Source: Streptomyces macrolidinus | GTDB lineage: Bacteria; Actinomycetota; Actinomycetes; Streptomycetales; Streptomycetaceae | Length of the DNA stretch: 44,753 bases | NCBI RefSeq assembly: GCF_023887685.1 | Contig: NZ_JAMWMR010000040.1 | Coordinates: 1 to 44,753, forward strand | Direction of reading: 5' to 3' | In this document: positions 38,962 to 44,753 of the stretch, piece by piece | Numbering within the stretch: the first letter of the stretch is position 1 | Layout: every line of letters starts with the position of its first letter | Made by a program: the position numbers and the translations under genes | The notes under the pieces: generated by a model | Seen by the model: only the letters and a program-made list of their open reading frames with translations | Databases searched by the model: none | What the model was told of the DNA's origin: nothing

Positions 38962-39062
38962 TACGCCTCCTGGGCACAGGTGACTTGCGAAGCCGTCCGC
39001 TCGTTTGTACTGGCGAGTAAGCGCGGTGGGAATACCTTGAACACGAGGAACATGAGCGATGC
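38962..39062. promoter_or_regulatory. Upstream region of the SGNH hydrolase
   Basis: 101 bp between the hydrolase start and the end of the MFS gene. It holds the AGGAGG site and AT-richer stretches near 39000-39050 suited to a promoter. No terminator is obvious for the MFS gene. Confidence 0.4.
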
Positions 39063-40556
39063 TCAAGATTCTTGGCGCGCGTGCTCGGGCAGCGGGGCCG
39101 GAGCGGTCCGGGTCGCCGGGCGCATGGCGAGGACCAGGACGCTCAGCCCGGCGAAGACGATCGCGGCGATGACCCCGATGACGTGCAGACTCACGGTGAA
39201 CGCCGCCCGCGCGGCGCGCAGCAGTTCCGCGCCCTGATCGCCGGGCAGGCGTCGCGCGGCGGCGACCGCACCGGACAGCGAGTCGGAAGTGCCGCCCATC
39301 CGGCTGCGATAGACCACGGCGGCCACCACACCGAGCAGCGCGAAGCCGAGCGAGCCGCCGAAGTAGTTGCCCGTCTCCGACATCGACGCCGCCGAGCCCG
39401 CCCGCTCCGGCGGTACGGACCCGAGGACCAGCCCCGTGCCCAGCGCGAACAACGGGCCGGTGCCCAGGGCCAGTACGGCGATGCCGGTCATCACCAGCGG
39501 CAGGCCGCCCGTACCGTCGACGCCGACCAGCAGCAGACCGCCCAGCGCCGACGCCGCCAGCCCACCGGCGATCGCGGTCGTTTGCTTCATCCGGCGGGCC
39601 AGCGTCGGCGCGGCCATGGTGCCGACCGCCACGCCCAGGCCCATGGGCGCGAACAGCACCGCCGACGCGAACGGCGAGTAGCCCAGCACGCTTTGCAGAT
39701 ACTGCGTCACCAGCAGACCCGTACCGGCCATGGCGAGCCCGGCGAGGACCAGCGCGACCAGAACGGCCGTGAACGGACGGTTGCGCAGCAGCCGCAGGTC
39801 CAACAGGGGGTCCGTCAGCCACAGTTGGCGCCGTACGAACAGGGCCGCGACGGCGGCGCCGACCGTGAGGGCCGCCGCCGGGACGACCGTCACGCCCTCG
39901 ACGGTGAGCTGCTTGACGCCGTAGACCATCAACAGCACGGCCACCAGCGACAGTCCGACACTGGCCAGGTCCAGCCGTCCGGCCCGGTCGCTGCGGAACT
40001 CCGGCAGCAGGGCGGGCCCGGCGAGCAGCAGCAGGGCCATCGCGGGCACGGCGAGCAGGAACACCGAGCCCCACCAGAAGTACTGGAGCAGGAACCCGGC
40101 GAGCACGGGGCCGAGCGCGCCGCCGGTGAACTGGCACGTCGCCCAGATCGCGATGGCCGTCCCGCGCCGCCGTTCATCGCGGAACATGCTGGTGATCAGG
40201 GCAAGGGTGGACGGTGCCAGGGTCGCGCCCGCGACACCGAGGAGCGCCCGCGTGACGATCAGCATCAGCGGGTTGACCGCGAAGGCCGCCACGACCGACA
40301 GTACGGCGAAGGCCGCCGCGCCGATCATCAGCAGCCGCCGACGGCCGATCCGGTCGCCGAGCGTGCCCATCGTGATGACCAGACCGGCCACCATGAGTCC
40401 GTAGCTGTCACTGATCCACAACTGCTGGACCGTGCCCGCCCCCAGGTCGGCGCTCAGCCGGGGGAGGGCGAGGAGCAGCGCCGTCGTGTCCAGTGCGACG
40501 AGCAAGGTCGGCAGTGTGAGGAGGGCCAGGCCCAGCCATGCCCGGTCGAGTCGCAT
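39063..40556 (-). CDS. MFS drug exporter, DHA2 (EmrB/QacA) family
   Basis: A 497-residue, 14-helix transporter. It begins LGLALLTLPTLLVALDTTALLLALP with the family D1 motif LDTTALLLALP. Motif A appears as GTLGDRIGRRRLLMIG, and motif C as LLGVAGATLAPSTLALI. Long hydrophobic helices continue to residue 470. It would export hydrophobic or cationic compounds using the proton gradient. No regulator is adjacent on the same strand; the divergent region upstream is repeat-rich. It is distinct from the fused exporter of the biosynthetic cluster and belongs to another transcription unit. Confidence 0.9.
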   Translation of the reverse strand: MRLDRAWLGLALLTLPTLLVALDTTALLLALPRLSADLGAGTVQQLWISDSYGLMVAGLVITMGTLGDRIGRRRLLMIGAAAFAVLSVVAAFAVNPLMLIVTRALLGVAGATLAPSTLALITSMFRDERRRGTAIAIWATCQFTGGALGPVLAGFLLQYFWWGSVFLLAVPAMALLLLAGPALLPEFRSDRAGRLDLASVGLSLVAVLLMVYGVKQLTVEGVTVVPAAALTVGAAVAALFVRRQLWLTDPLLDLRLLRNRPFTAVLVALVLAGLAMAGTGLLVTQYLQSVLGYSPFASAVLFAPMGLGVAVGTMAAPTLARRMKQTTAIAGGLAASALGGLLLVGVDGTGGLPLVMTGIAVLALGTGPLFALGTGLVLGSVPPERAGSAASMSETGNYFGGSLGFALLGVVAAVVYRSRMGGTSDSLSGAVAAARRLPGDQGAELLRAARAAFTVSLHVIGVIAAIVFAGLSVLVLAMRPATRTAPAPLPEHARQES

Positions 40557-40814
40557 ATCCGAAGCGTCCTGTTCTCTCGACGTGTCGTCCGTGGGTGTCG
40601 TCTGCGGGTGTCACGTGTGGGTGTCACCGGTGGGGTGTCACCCGTCGGTGTCGCCTGTCGGTCGGAGCGGTCGAGAGGTTCTTGACATCGCTGGGGGTGC
40701 CTCCCGCGAAATTCCCGCCGGAAGATGCCGGGGAGGATGTCAAGACGACGGCGACGGCTCCGACCAACTGGTCGAAGGGCCCCGCCGGGGCTCGTGAACC
40801 GCGAGGAGTACGCG
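40557..40814. promoter_or_regulatory. Repeat-rich divergent region, MFS / YCII-ECF42
   Basis: 258 bp. Positions 40570-40670 repeat a GGGTGTC core at least five times, spaced about 9-14 bp. This may be an operator array or a slippage tract for the MFS gene. A TTGACATC near 40681 could be a -35 element for the rightward pair. Confidence 0.5.
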
Positions 40815-41186
40815 ATGAAGTTCCTGATCAGCATGCACATCAACCCGGCCGTGATGGACGCGCTGACCGACGAGGAGAAGGCGGCGATCGGCGCCGGGCA
40901 CGGCGCGTTCATCGAGGCGCTGAAGACGTCCGGCGAGCTGATCACCACGCAGGCACTGGTCGACCCGTCCCAGGCCGCCGTGGTGTCCGTACGAGGCGGC
41001 CGACGGGTGGTGACCGACGGGCCGTTCCTGGAGTCCAAGGAGTACCTGGGCGGCTTCTACCTGGTCGACTGCGAGAACAAGGAACGAGCGATCGAACTGG
41101 CGTCGCGGATTCCGGACGCCGCGGTCGAGGGGCTCGGGATCGAGGTACGCCAAGTGATGTTCGCCGACGGACAATTGGAGGCATGA
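40815..41186 (+). CDS. YCII-related (DGPF-domain) protein
   Basis: A 123-residue dimeric ferredoxin-like protein starting at the ATG at 40815 behind GAGGAG. It has the family motif TDGPFLESKEYLGGFYLVDC, with DGPF and the following Glu. HGAFIEALKTSGELI and IEVRQVMF complete the fold. DGPF proteins almost always sit next to ECF42 sigma factors. The role is unknown but presumed regulatory or sensory toward the sigma factor. Its stop overlaps the sigma-factor start (ATGA), so the pair is co-translated. Confidence 0.92.
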   Translation: MKFLISMHINPAVMDALTDEEKAAIGAGHGAFIEALKTSGELITTQALVDPSQAAVVSVRGGRRVVTDGPFLESKEYLGGFYLVDCENKERAIELASRIPDAAVEGLGIEVRQVMFADGQLEA

Positions 41187-42412
41187 CACACCTGGCCTTC
41201 GAGGACCTGCTGCGTGACCTCACGCCGCAGGTCCTCGGCACGTTGGTACGGCGGTACGGACAGTTCGAAGGGTGTGAGGACGCCGTACAGGAGGCCGTCC
41301 TCGCCGCGACGGTGCAATGGCCGGTCGAGGGGGTGCCGAACAACCCGCGCGGCTGGCTGACGACCGTCGCGTCCCGGCGCCTCATCGACCAGATGCGCAG
41401 CGATCAGGCGCGCCGCGAACGGGAGTTGGCGACGGCCGCCGAGGTGGTCCCCGAGGACGTACCGGACACCGACGACACACTCGTCCTGCTGTTCCTGTGC
41501 TGCCATCCGGCGCTGACCCCGGTCTCCCAGATCGCCCTGACGCTGCGAGCGGTCGGCGGACTGACCACGGCCGAGATCGCCCGCGCCTTCCTGGTGCCCG
41601 AGGCCACGATGGCGGCGAGGATCAGCCGGGCCAAGCAGCGCGTCAAGGCCGCGGGCAGCTCGTTCAGCCTGCCGGACGGCGCGGAGCGCGAGGAGCGGCT
41701 ACGGGCCGTCCTGCATGTGCTCTACCTCGTCTTCAACGAGGGCTACACCGCCTCCTCGGGCAGCGAGTTGCACCGCGCCGACCTCGCCCGCGAGGCGATC
41801 CGGCTGGCCCGGACGGTGCACGCGCAACTGCCCGAGGACGGCGAGGTGACCGGGCTGCTCGCGCTGATGCTGCTGACCCACGCCCGCCGCGCGGCCCGTA
41901 CGACTCTCGCCGGAGACCTGGTGCCGCTGGACGAGCAGGACCGTACGACATGGGACCGCGCGTTGATCGACGAGGGCACGGAGTTGGTCAAGACGTCGCT
42001 GGCGGCCACGGCCCTCGGGCCCTACCAGTTGCAGGCCGCGATCGCCGCCACCCACGCCGACGCGGCCAAGGCCGAGGAGACCAACTGGCCGCAGGTGCAC
42101 GCCCTTTACCTGATCCTCGAGCGCATCGCACCCAACCCGATGGTCACCCTCAACCGTGCGATCGCACTCGCCGAGACCGAGGGCCCGGCCGCCGGACTGG
42201 CCCTGTTGGCGACGCTGGACGGAGACGAGCGGATGGCCGGACATCACCGACTGCTGTCCGTACGAGCACACCTGCTGGAGAAGACCGGCGACACGACCGG
42301 CGCGTACGAGGACTACCGCCGCGCCGCGAAGTCCACGGCCGGCATGGCCGAACAGCGCTACCTGGAGTCCCGCGCGGCCCGGGTGAAGCCCAGGCCCCGG
42401 CCTTCGACCTGA
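41183..42412 (+). CDS. ECF42-type RNA polymerase sigma factor
   Basis: A 409-residue protein. Residues 1-180 hold sigma region 2 (RRYGQFEGCEDAVQEAVLAA; NPRGWLTTVASRRLIDQMRS) and region 4 (LTLRAVGGLTTAEIARAFLV; MAARISRAKQRVK). From about 185 an extension of helical repeats follows (VLYLVFNEGYTASSG; YQLQAAIAATHADA; NRAIALAETEGPAAGLALL), characteristic of ECF42. These factors lack a classic anti-sigma factor and are thought to be controlled through their C-terminal domain and the DGPF partner encoded just upstream. They have been linked to stress and secondary-metabolite genes. Confidence 0.94.
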   Translation: MTHLAFEDLLRDLTPQVLGTLVRRYGQFEGCEDAVQEAVLAATVQWPVEGVPNNPRGWLTTVASRRLIDQMRSDQARRERELATAAEVVPEDVPDTDDTLVLLFLCCHPALTPVSQIALTLRAVGGLTTAEIARAFLVPEATMAARISRAKQRVKAAGSSFSLPDGAEREERLRAVLHVLYLVFNEGYTASSGSELHRADLAREAIRLARTVHAQLPEDGEVTGLLALMLLTHARRAARTTLAGDLVPLDEQDRTTWDRALIDEGTELVKTSLAATALGPYQLQAAIAATHADAAKAEETNWPQVHALYLILERIAPNPMVTLNRAIALAETEGPAAGLALLATLDGDERMAGHHRLLSVRAHLLEKTGDTTGAYEDYRRAAKSTAGMAEQRYLESRAARVKPRPRPST

Positions 42413-42445
42413 CCGCGCACCTTCGCTGCCCGGCAAGGGCAACCG

Positions 42446-42478
42446 CCGGAACACTGCCGACTTCCGGCAGTGCTCCGG
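42446..42478 (+). terminator. Hairpin terminator after the ECF42 gene
   Basis: CCGGAACACTGCC (42446-42458) and GGCAGTGCTCCGG (42466-42478) form a 13-bp stem with one mismatch and a 7-nt loop. Outer GCGCACC/GGTGCGC arms extend the structure. Confidence 0.75.
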
Positions 42479-42909
42479 ACGGTGCGCAAGGGCGAAGATC
42501 TCGCTGTTCTCGACAGGGGGAGACGGGGATGTCTGCCAGGGCGGAACAGGACGTGCCTGCCGGGACAAGCTGGGCGACGGGCGATCGCCACGCGGTCGTT
42601 CGGCCGGAGCGGCGCCACCGCGAGCGCGGCGCGGGAATTCTGGACCAGCGTCTCCGCCCACGCCGAAACACTGCCCGACCGGGTGGGGGACAAGGCCGGG
42701 ACGCTCGACCGCGGCGCCATGACGCGGACAGCCGTGGACACTCCCGCCCTCCCGGCCGAGCACCCCGGACTCCCGACGCTCGCCCTGCGGATCGCACACC
42801 TGGCCCGAGCGGTGGCACGGCCCGCGGTGGTCACGCTCGACGCGAGTACCGCGGCTGCCATCGAGGGCGAACTGCGCGAGCCAGCAAGGGCGTTGGCTCG
42901 GCAGGTCAT
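42479..42909. other. Stretch with no convincing gene
   Basis: About 430 bp. An ATG at 42529 with GGGGA upstream opens a short frame, and another frame reads to 42931 with plausible helical composition (LPTLALRIAHLARAVARPAV; IEGELREPARALARQVIQD). The two are not in phase, so this may be the remnant of a frameshifted gene. I do not recognise it. Confidence 0.35.
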
Positions 42910-43536
42910 TCAGGACTGCGTTCGCGCTTGAGTGGTGGGGGACCGGCGGCGGGTGAGGTGGGTGAAGGTGACGCCGCTGGGGAACGCCGTGCGTTCGGCG
43001 ACGTCGAAGACCGTGGGGTCGAAGGCGCCGTCGAAGGCCGGGACCCCGGCACCGGCGACCACCGGGTAGCTCTTGATGAGCAGTTCGTCGATCTCGGGCA
43101 GGAGGGTGCCCGCGAGCTTGCCGCCGCCGCAGAGCCAGATGTCCAGGCCGCTGCCTTCCTCCCGCTTGAGCTCGCGAACGACGGCGAGCGGGTCGCTCGG
43201 GACGACGGTGACAGCCGGGTCGATGTCGGGCTCGAGAGTGCTGGACACCACGTATTGGCGCAGGTGCGCGTACGGACTGGTGATCCCGACGTCGAGGGCG
43301 GCGCGGTAGGAGCCGAGGCCCTGGATGATCGTGTCGAAGCGTCGGTTGGGCGAGTCGGTCAGGCCCGCGGCGGCGCGGTAGGCGGTCGGGACGGTCTCGG
43401 GGTACAGGGCGTTCATCCAGGCGAAGTAGGCGGCTGTCTGCTGTTCGCCGCCGCCGGGGAAGAAGTCGTACTCACCACTGGGGCCGGCGATGCGGCCGTC
43501 GAGCGTGACCGCGACGTAGTACACGAGCTTTCGCAT
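42910..43536 (-). CDS. Dihydrofolate reductase-like / RibD C-terminal family reductase
   Basis: A 208-residue protein. The ATG at 43536 is preceded by AAGAG; a GTG at 43554 is possible. RKLVYYVAVTLDGRIAGPSGEYDFF is the family opening, followed by TIIQGLGSYRAAL and LDIWLCGGGKLAGTLLPEIDELLIKSYPVV. The fold is that of DHFR/RibD-type NADPH-dependent reductases (YyaP/YwjB-like), which act on pteridine- or pyrimidine-like compounds. It is divergent from the TetR gene, with shared operator-like repeats between them, so it is the likely target of that regulator. Confidence 0.9.
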   Translation of the reverse strand: MRKLVYYVAVTLDGRIAGPSGEYDFFPGGGEQQTAAYFAWMNALYPETVPTAYRAAAGLTDSPNRRFDTIIQGLGSYRAALDVGITSPYAHLRQYVVSSTLEPDIDPAVTVVPSDPLAVVRELKREEGSGLDIWLCGGGKLAGTLLPEIDELLIKSYPVVAGAGVPAFDGAFDPTVFDVAERTAFPSGVTFTHLTRRRSPTTQARTQS

Positions 43537-43552
43537 CTCTTGATGTCCCCTC

Positions 43553-43592
43553 ACGTAGTACTCTGCTTGAAGTGGTTTGAACGTAGTACTAC
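43553..43592. promoter_or_regulatory. Candidate TetR operator between the reductase and its regulator
   Basis: ACGTAGTACT occurs at 43553-43562 and again at 43581-43590, 28 bp apart. The second copy is extended to a perfect 10-bp palindrome, GTAGTACTAC (43583-43592). The position in the 72-bp divergent gap fits autoregulation and control of the reductase. Confidence 0.65.
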
Positions 43593-43608
43593 AACTGGAG
43601 TGGTGTCA

Positions 43609-44187
43609 ATGGTGAGACGAAACGACCAGCGGCGCGCGGCCCTTGTCGACGCCGCGATCGAGGTGCTGGCCAAGGAAGGCGCACGTGGCCTGACGTTCCG
43701 GGCGGTGGACACCGAGGCCGCCGTACCCGTCGGCACCGCGTCCAACTACTTCGCCAACCGCGACGACTTGCTCACCCAGGCAGGCGCGCGCGTGTACGAG
43801 CGACTGCAGCCCGACGAGGCCACGATCGCCCGCCAGCGGGCGGCGGGCCGCGACCGGGAGACCTACGCGGAGCTGATGCGCGAACTCGTCGGCCGCGTCG
43901 CCTCGTTCCGCACCGGCTACCTCGCGCTGCTCGAACTCCGCCTGGAGGCGACCCGCCGTCCCGAACTGCGCAAGGTCCTCACCGAGCGGGTCCGGGCCGA
44001 TGTCGACGCCAACGTCGCCTACCACGAGGCCTCCGGCCTCCCCGGCGATGCCATGGCCGTCAAGCTGCTCATCCTCGCCCTGAACTGGCTGATCGTCGAG
44101 CAGCTCACCCTGCCGGACGTCTTCACGGAAGCGGAACGCGAACAACTGGTGACGGCCGCGGTCGAGCGCATCGTGGCGGGGGAGTAG
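43609..44187 (+). CDS. TetR-family transcriptional regulator
   Basis: A 192-residue repressor-type protein. The N-terminal helix-turn-helix reads RRAALVDAAIEVLAKEGARG and LTFRAVDTEAAVPVGTASNYFANRDDLL, close to the Pfam TetR_N pattern. The C-terminal helices (VGRVASFRTGYLALLELRLEATRRPELR) form the ligand-binding and dimer domain of a common actinobacterial subgroup. It is divergent from the DHFR-like reductase and probably represses both itself and that gene through the GTAGTACTAC site. Confidence 0.92.
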   Translation: MVRRNDQRRAALVDAAIEVLAKEGARGLTFRAVDTEAAVPVGTASNYFANRDDLLTQAGARVYERLQPDEATIARQRAAGRDRETYAELMRELVGRVASFRTGYLALLELRLEATRRPELRKVLTERVRADVDANVAYHEASGLPGDAMAVKLLILALNWLIVEQLTLPDVFTEAEREQLVTAAVERIVAGE

Positions 44188-44211
44188 GCCGGCTCCGTCC
44201 GGTACGGGACC

Positions 44212-44379
44212 TCAGTTGCGGGCCAGCGCGAGCACGCTCAGGCCGAACATGAGGACGCCCAGGGGGAGATGGCCCGACGGGACGTGCGCGATGCCGAGGA
44301 CGACCTGGACCGAGGCGAGGACGAGGAGCGAACGGCCGCTCGCCTCACACCCGGTGACGAAGTGACCCCGGCCGCGAGG
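44212..44379 (-). pseudogene. C-terminal fragment of a small membrane protein
   Basis: Reading the minus strand, a frame ending LLVLASVQVVLGIAHVP, LGVLMFGLSVLALARN and stop has one or two membrane helices and natural composition. It has no start codon with a ribosome binding site, and an in-frame stop lies at 44380-44382. I take it as the remnant of a truncated gene. Confidence 0.45.
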
Positions 44380-44520
44380 CTACGCCGGGGCGTCGGTCTG
44401 CTGGAGGTAGCAGGCCGTACCGGTACGGCGCGCCTCGGCGACGGCGGCCAGACGGCGGAAGGCGGCTTCGCTCATCTCCCGCCGCCATTCCCGCACGGAG
44501 CGGACGGCGACTTCGCTGTG
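44380..44520 (-). pseudogene. C-terminal gene fragment cut off at the MITE
   Basis: The minus strand reads HSEVAVRSVREWRRE, then MSEAAFRRLAAVAEARR, then CYLQQTDAPA and stop. Upstream the frame meets a TAG exactly at the edge of the inverted-repeat element. The coding-like composition suggests the rest of the gene was lost or displaced when the element inserted. Product not recognised. Confidence 0.4.
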
Positions 44521-44524
44521 CTAG

Positions 44525-44753
44525 GGCCTGTCGTCAAATTCCCGTCTGCCCCGCGACGCCCGGCACGCTCCCCCAAGCTCTGCGAGCAGGGGGGACCCCC
44601 ACTCGCCGCACCGGGCGAAAGCCCACGTACGTCCAGTACGAGGGCTTCCGCCCGGCACTCCCCCAAGCTCTGCGAGCAGGGGGGACCCCCAGAGCACGCA
44701 CCAGACGCCGCGGGGCCGCCCTCCGGGCGACGACGGGAATTTGACGACAGGCC
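44525..44753. mobile_element. 229-bp MITE-like element with perfect 22-bp terminal inverted repeats
   Basis: The first 22 bases (44525-44546, starting GGCCTGTCGTCAAATTCCC) are the exact reverse complement of the last 22 (44732-44753). Inside are two 34-bp direct repeats (44568-44601 and 44658-44691, core CCAAGCTCTGCGAGCAGG). There is also a central inverted pair, CCGGGCGAAAGCCC (44611-44624) with 44642-44655, one mismatch. There is no ORF. The element can fold into a long hairpin and has the form of a non-autonomous transposon. The right flank and any target duplication lie outside the window. Confidence 0.85.
44568..44691. repeat. Paired 34-bp direct repeats inside the MITE
   Basis: Identical copies at 44568-44601 and 44658-44691, 90 bp apart. 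Each is itself a small inverted structure (CCCCC ... GGGGG). I recognise this AAGCTCTGCGAGCAGG core as a common dispersed motif in Streptomyces genomes. Confidence 0.85.

Noticed and set aside
38962..40137. N-terminal extension of the SGNH hydrolase frame
   Set aside because: It overlaps the MFS gene. The signal peptide and AGGAGG site fix the start at 38961.

Overview
The window is high-GC actinobacterial DNA, almost certainly from a Streptomyces chromosome. The evidence is very high GC at third codon positions, GTG and TTG starts behind GGAGG-type ribosome binding sites, ATGA start/stop overlaps, and typical streptomycete families (ECF42/DGPF pair, ricin-lectin SGNH hydrolase, Cys-rich leader peptide). 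No rRNA, tRNA or CRISPR was seen.

Layout. (1) 1-5.5 kb: a stress/redox island with a DoxX-like membrane protein, tandem universal stress protein, D-lactate dehydrogenase-like enzyme, oleate hydratase and a DUF6328-like membrane protein. Two DosR/DevR-like palindromes lie upstream of the hydratase. (2) About 5.6-34.8 kb: a large biosynthetic gene cluster without PKS, NRPS or carrier-protein genes. A leftward arm (16.4 to 9.4 kb) encodes a TrpB2-like PLP enzyme, a xylose-isomerase/AP-endonuclease-type TIM barrel, a TatD-like hydrolase, a two-module VOC protein, an FMN reductase, an AlkD-type DNA glycosylase and an acyl-adenylate synthetase. A rightward arm (16.6 to 33.2 kb) encodes a Mo/W oxidoreductase, a PLP decarboxylase, a Zn-alcohol dehydrogenase, two PaaK-like adenylating proteins (one degenerate), an NAD(P) oxidoreductase, a 2-deoxy-scyllo-inosose-synthase-like cyclase, a BtrH-like acyltransferase, a HemN-like radical SAM enzyme translationally coupled to a methyltransferase, a nitrilase-fold hydrolase, a second methyltransferase, and an MFS exporter fused to a tandem alpha/beta-barrel domain. 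A TDO-like protein, a CaiB-type CoA transferase and a GyrI-like protein sit at the left edge. A second GyrI-like protein and an AraC-GyrI regulator sit at the right edge.

Interpretation. HemN-like enzyme plus methyltransferase, AlkD-type glycosylase with TatD and AP-endonuclease-like proteins, and stand-alone GyrI-like proteins together recall the spirocyclopropane DNA alkylators CC-1065 and yatakemycin. In those, a HemN-like enzyme and a methyltransferase make the cyclopropane, an AlkD homologue starts base-excision self-repair, and GyrI-like proteins hydrolyse the cyclopropane. I infer that this cluster makes a DNA-alkylating, probably cyclopropane-containing, product. From memory I cannot say whether it is a known family member or new. 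The cyclitol-type cyclase, Mo/W enzyme and BtrH-like protein are the parts I least expected in such a cluster.

(3) 35-44 kb: housekeeping and accessory genes. These are a NUDIX hydrolase, a DAACS symporter with a Cys-rich leader peptide, a secreted SGNH hydrolase with ricin-type lectin domain, a DHA2-type MFS exporter, a YCII/ECF42 sigma pair, and a divergent DHFR-like reductase/TetR pair. (4) 44.2-44.75 kb: gene remnants and a 229-bp MITE-like element with perfect 22-bp terminal inverted repeats that ends at the last base of the window.
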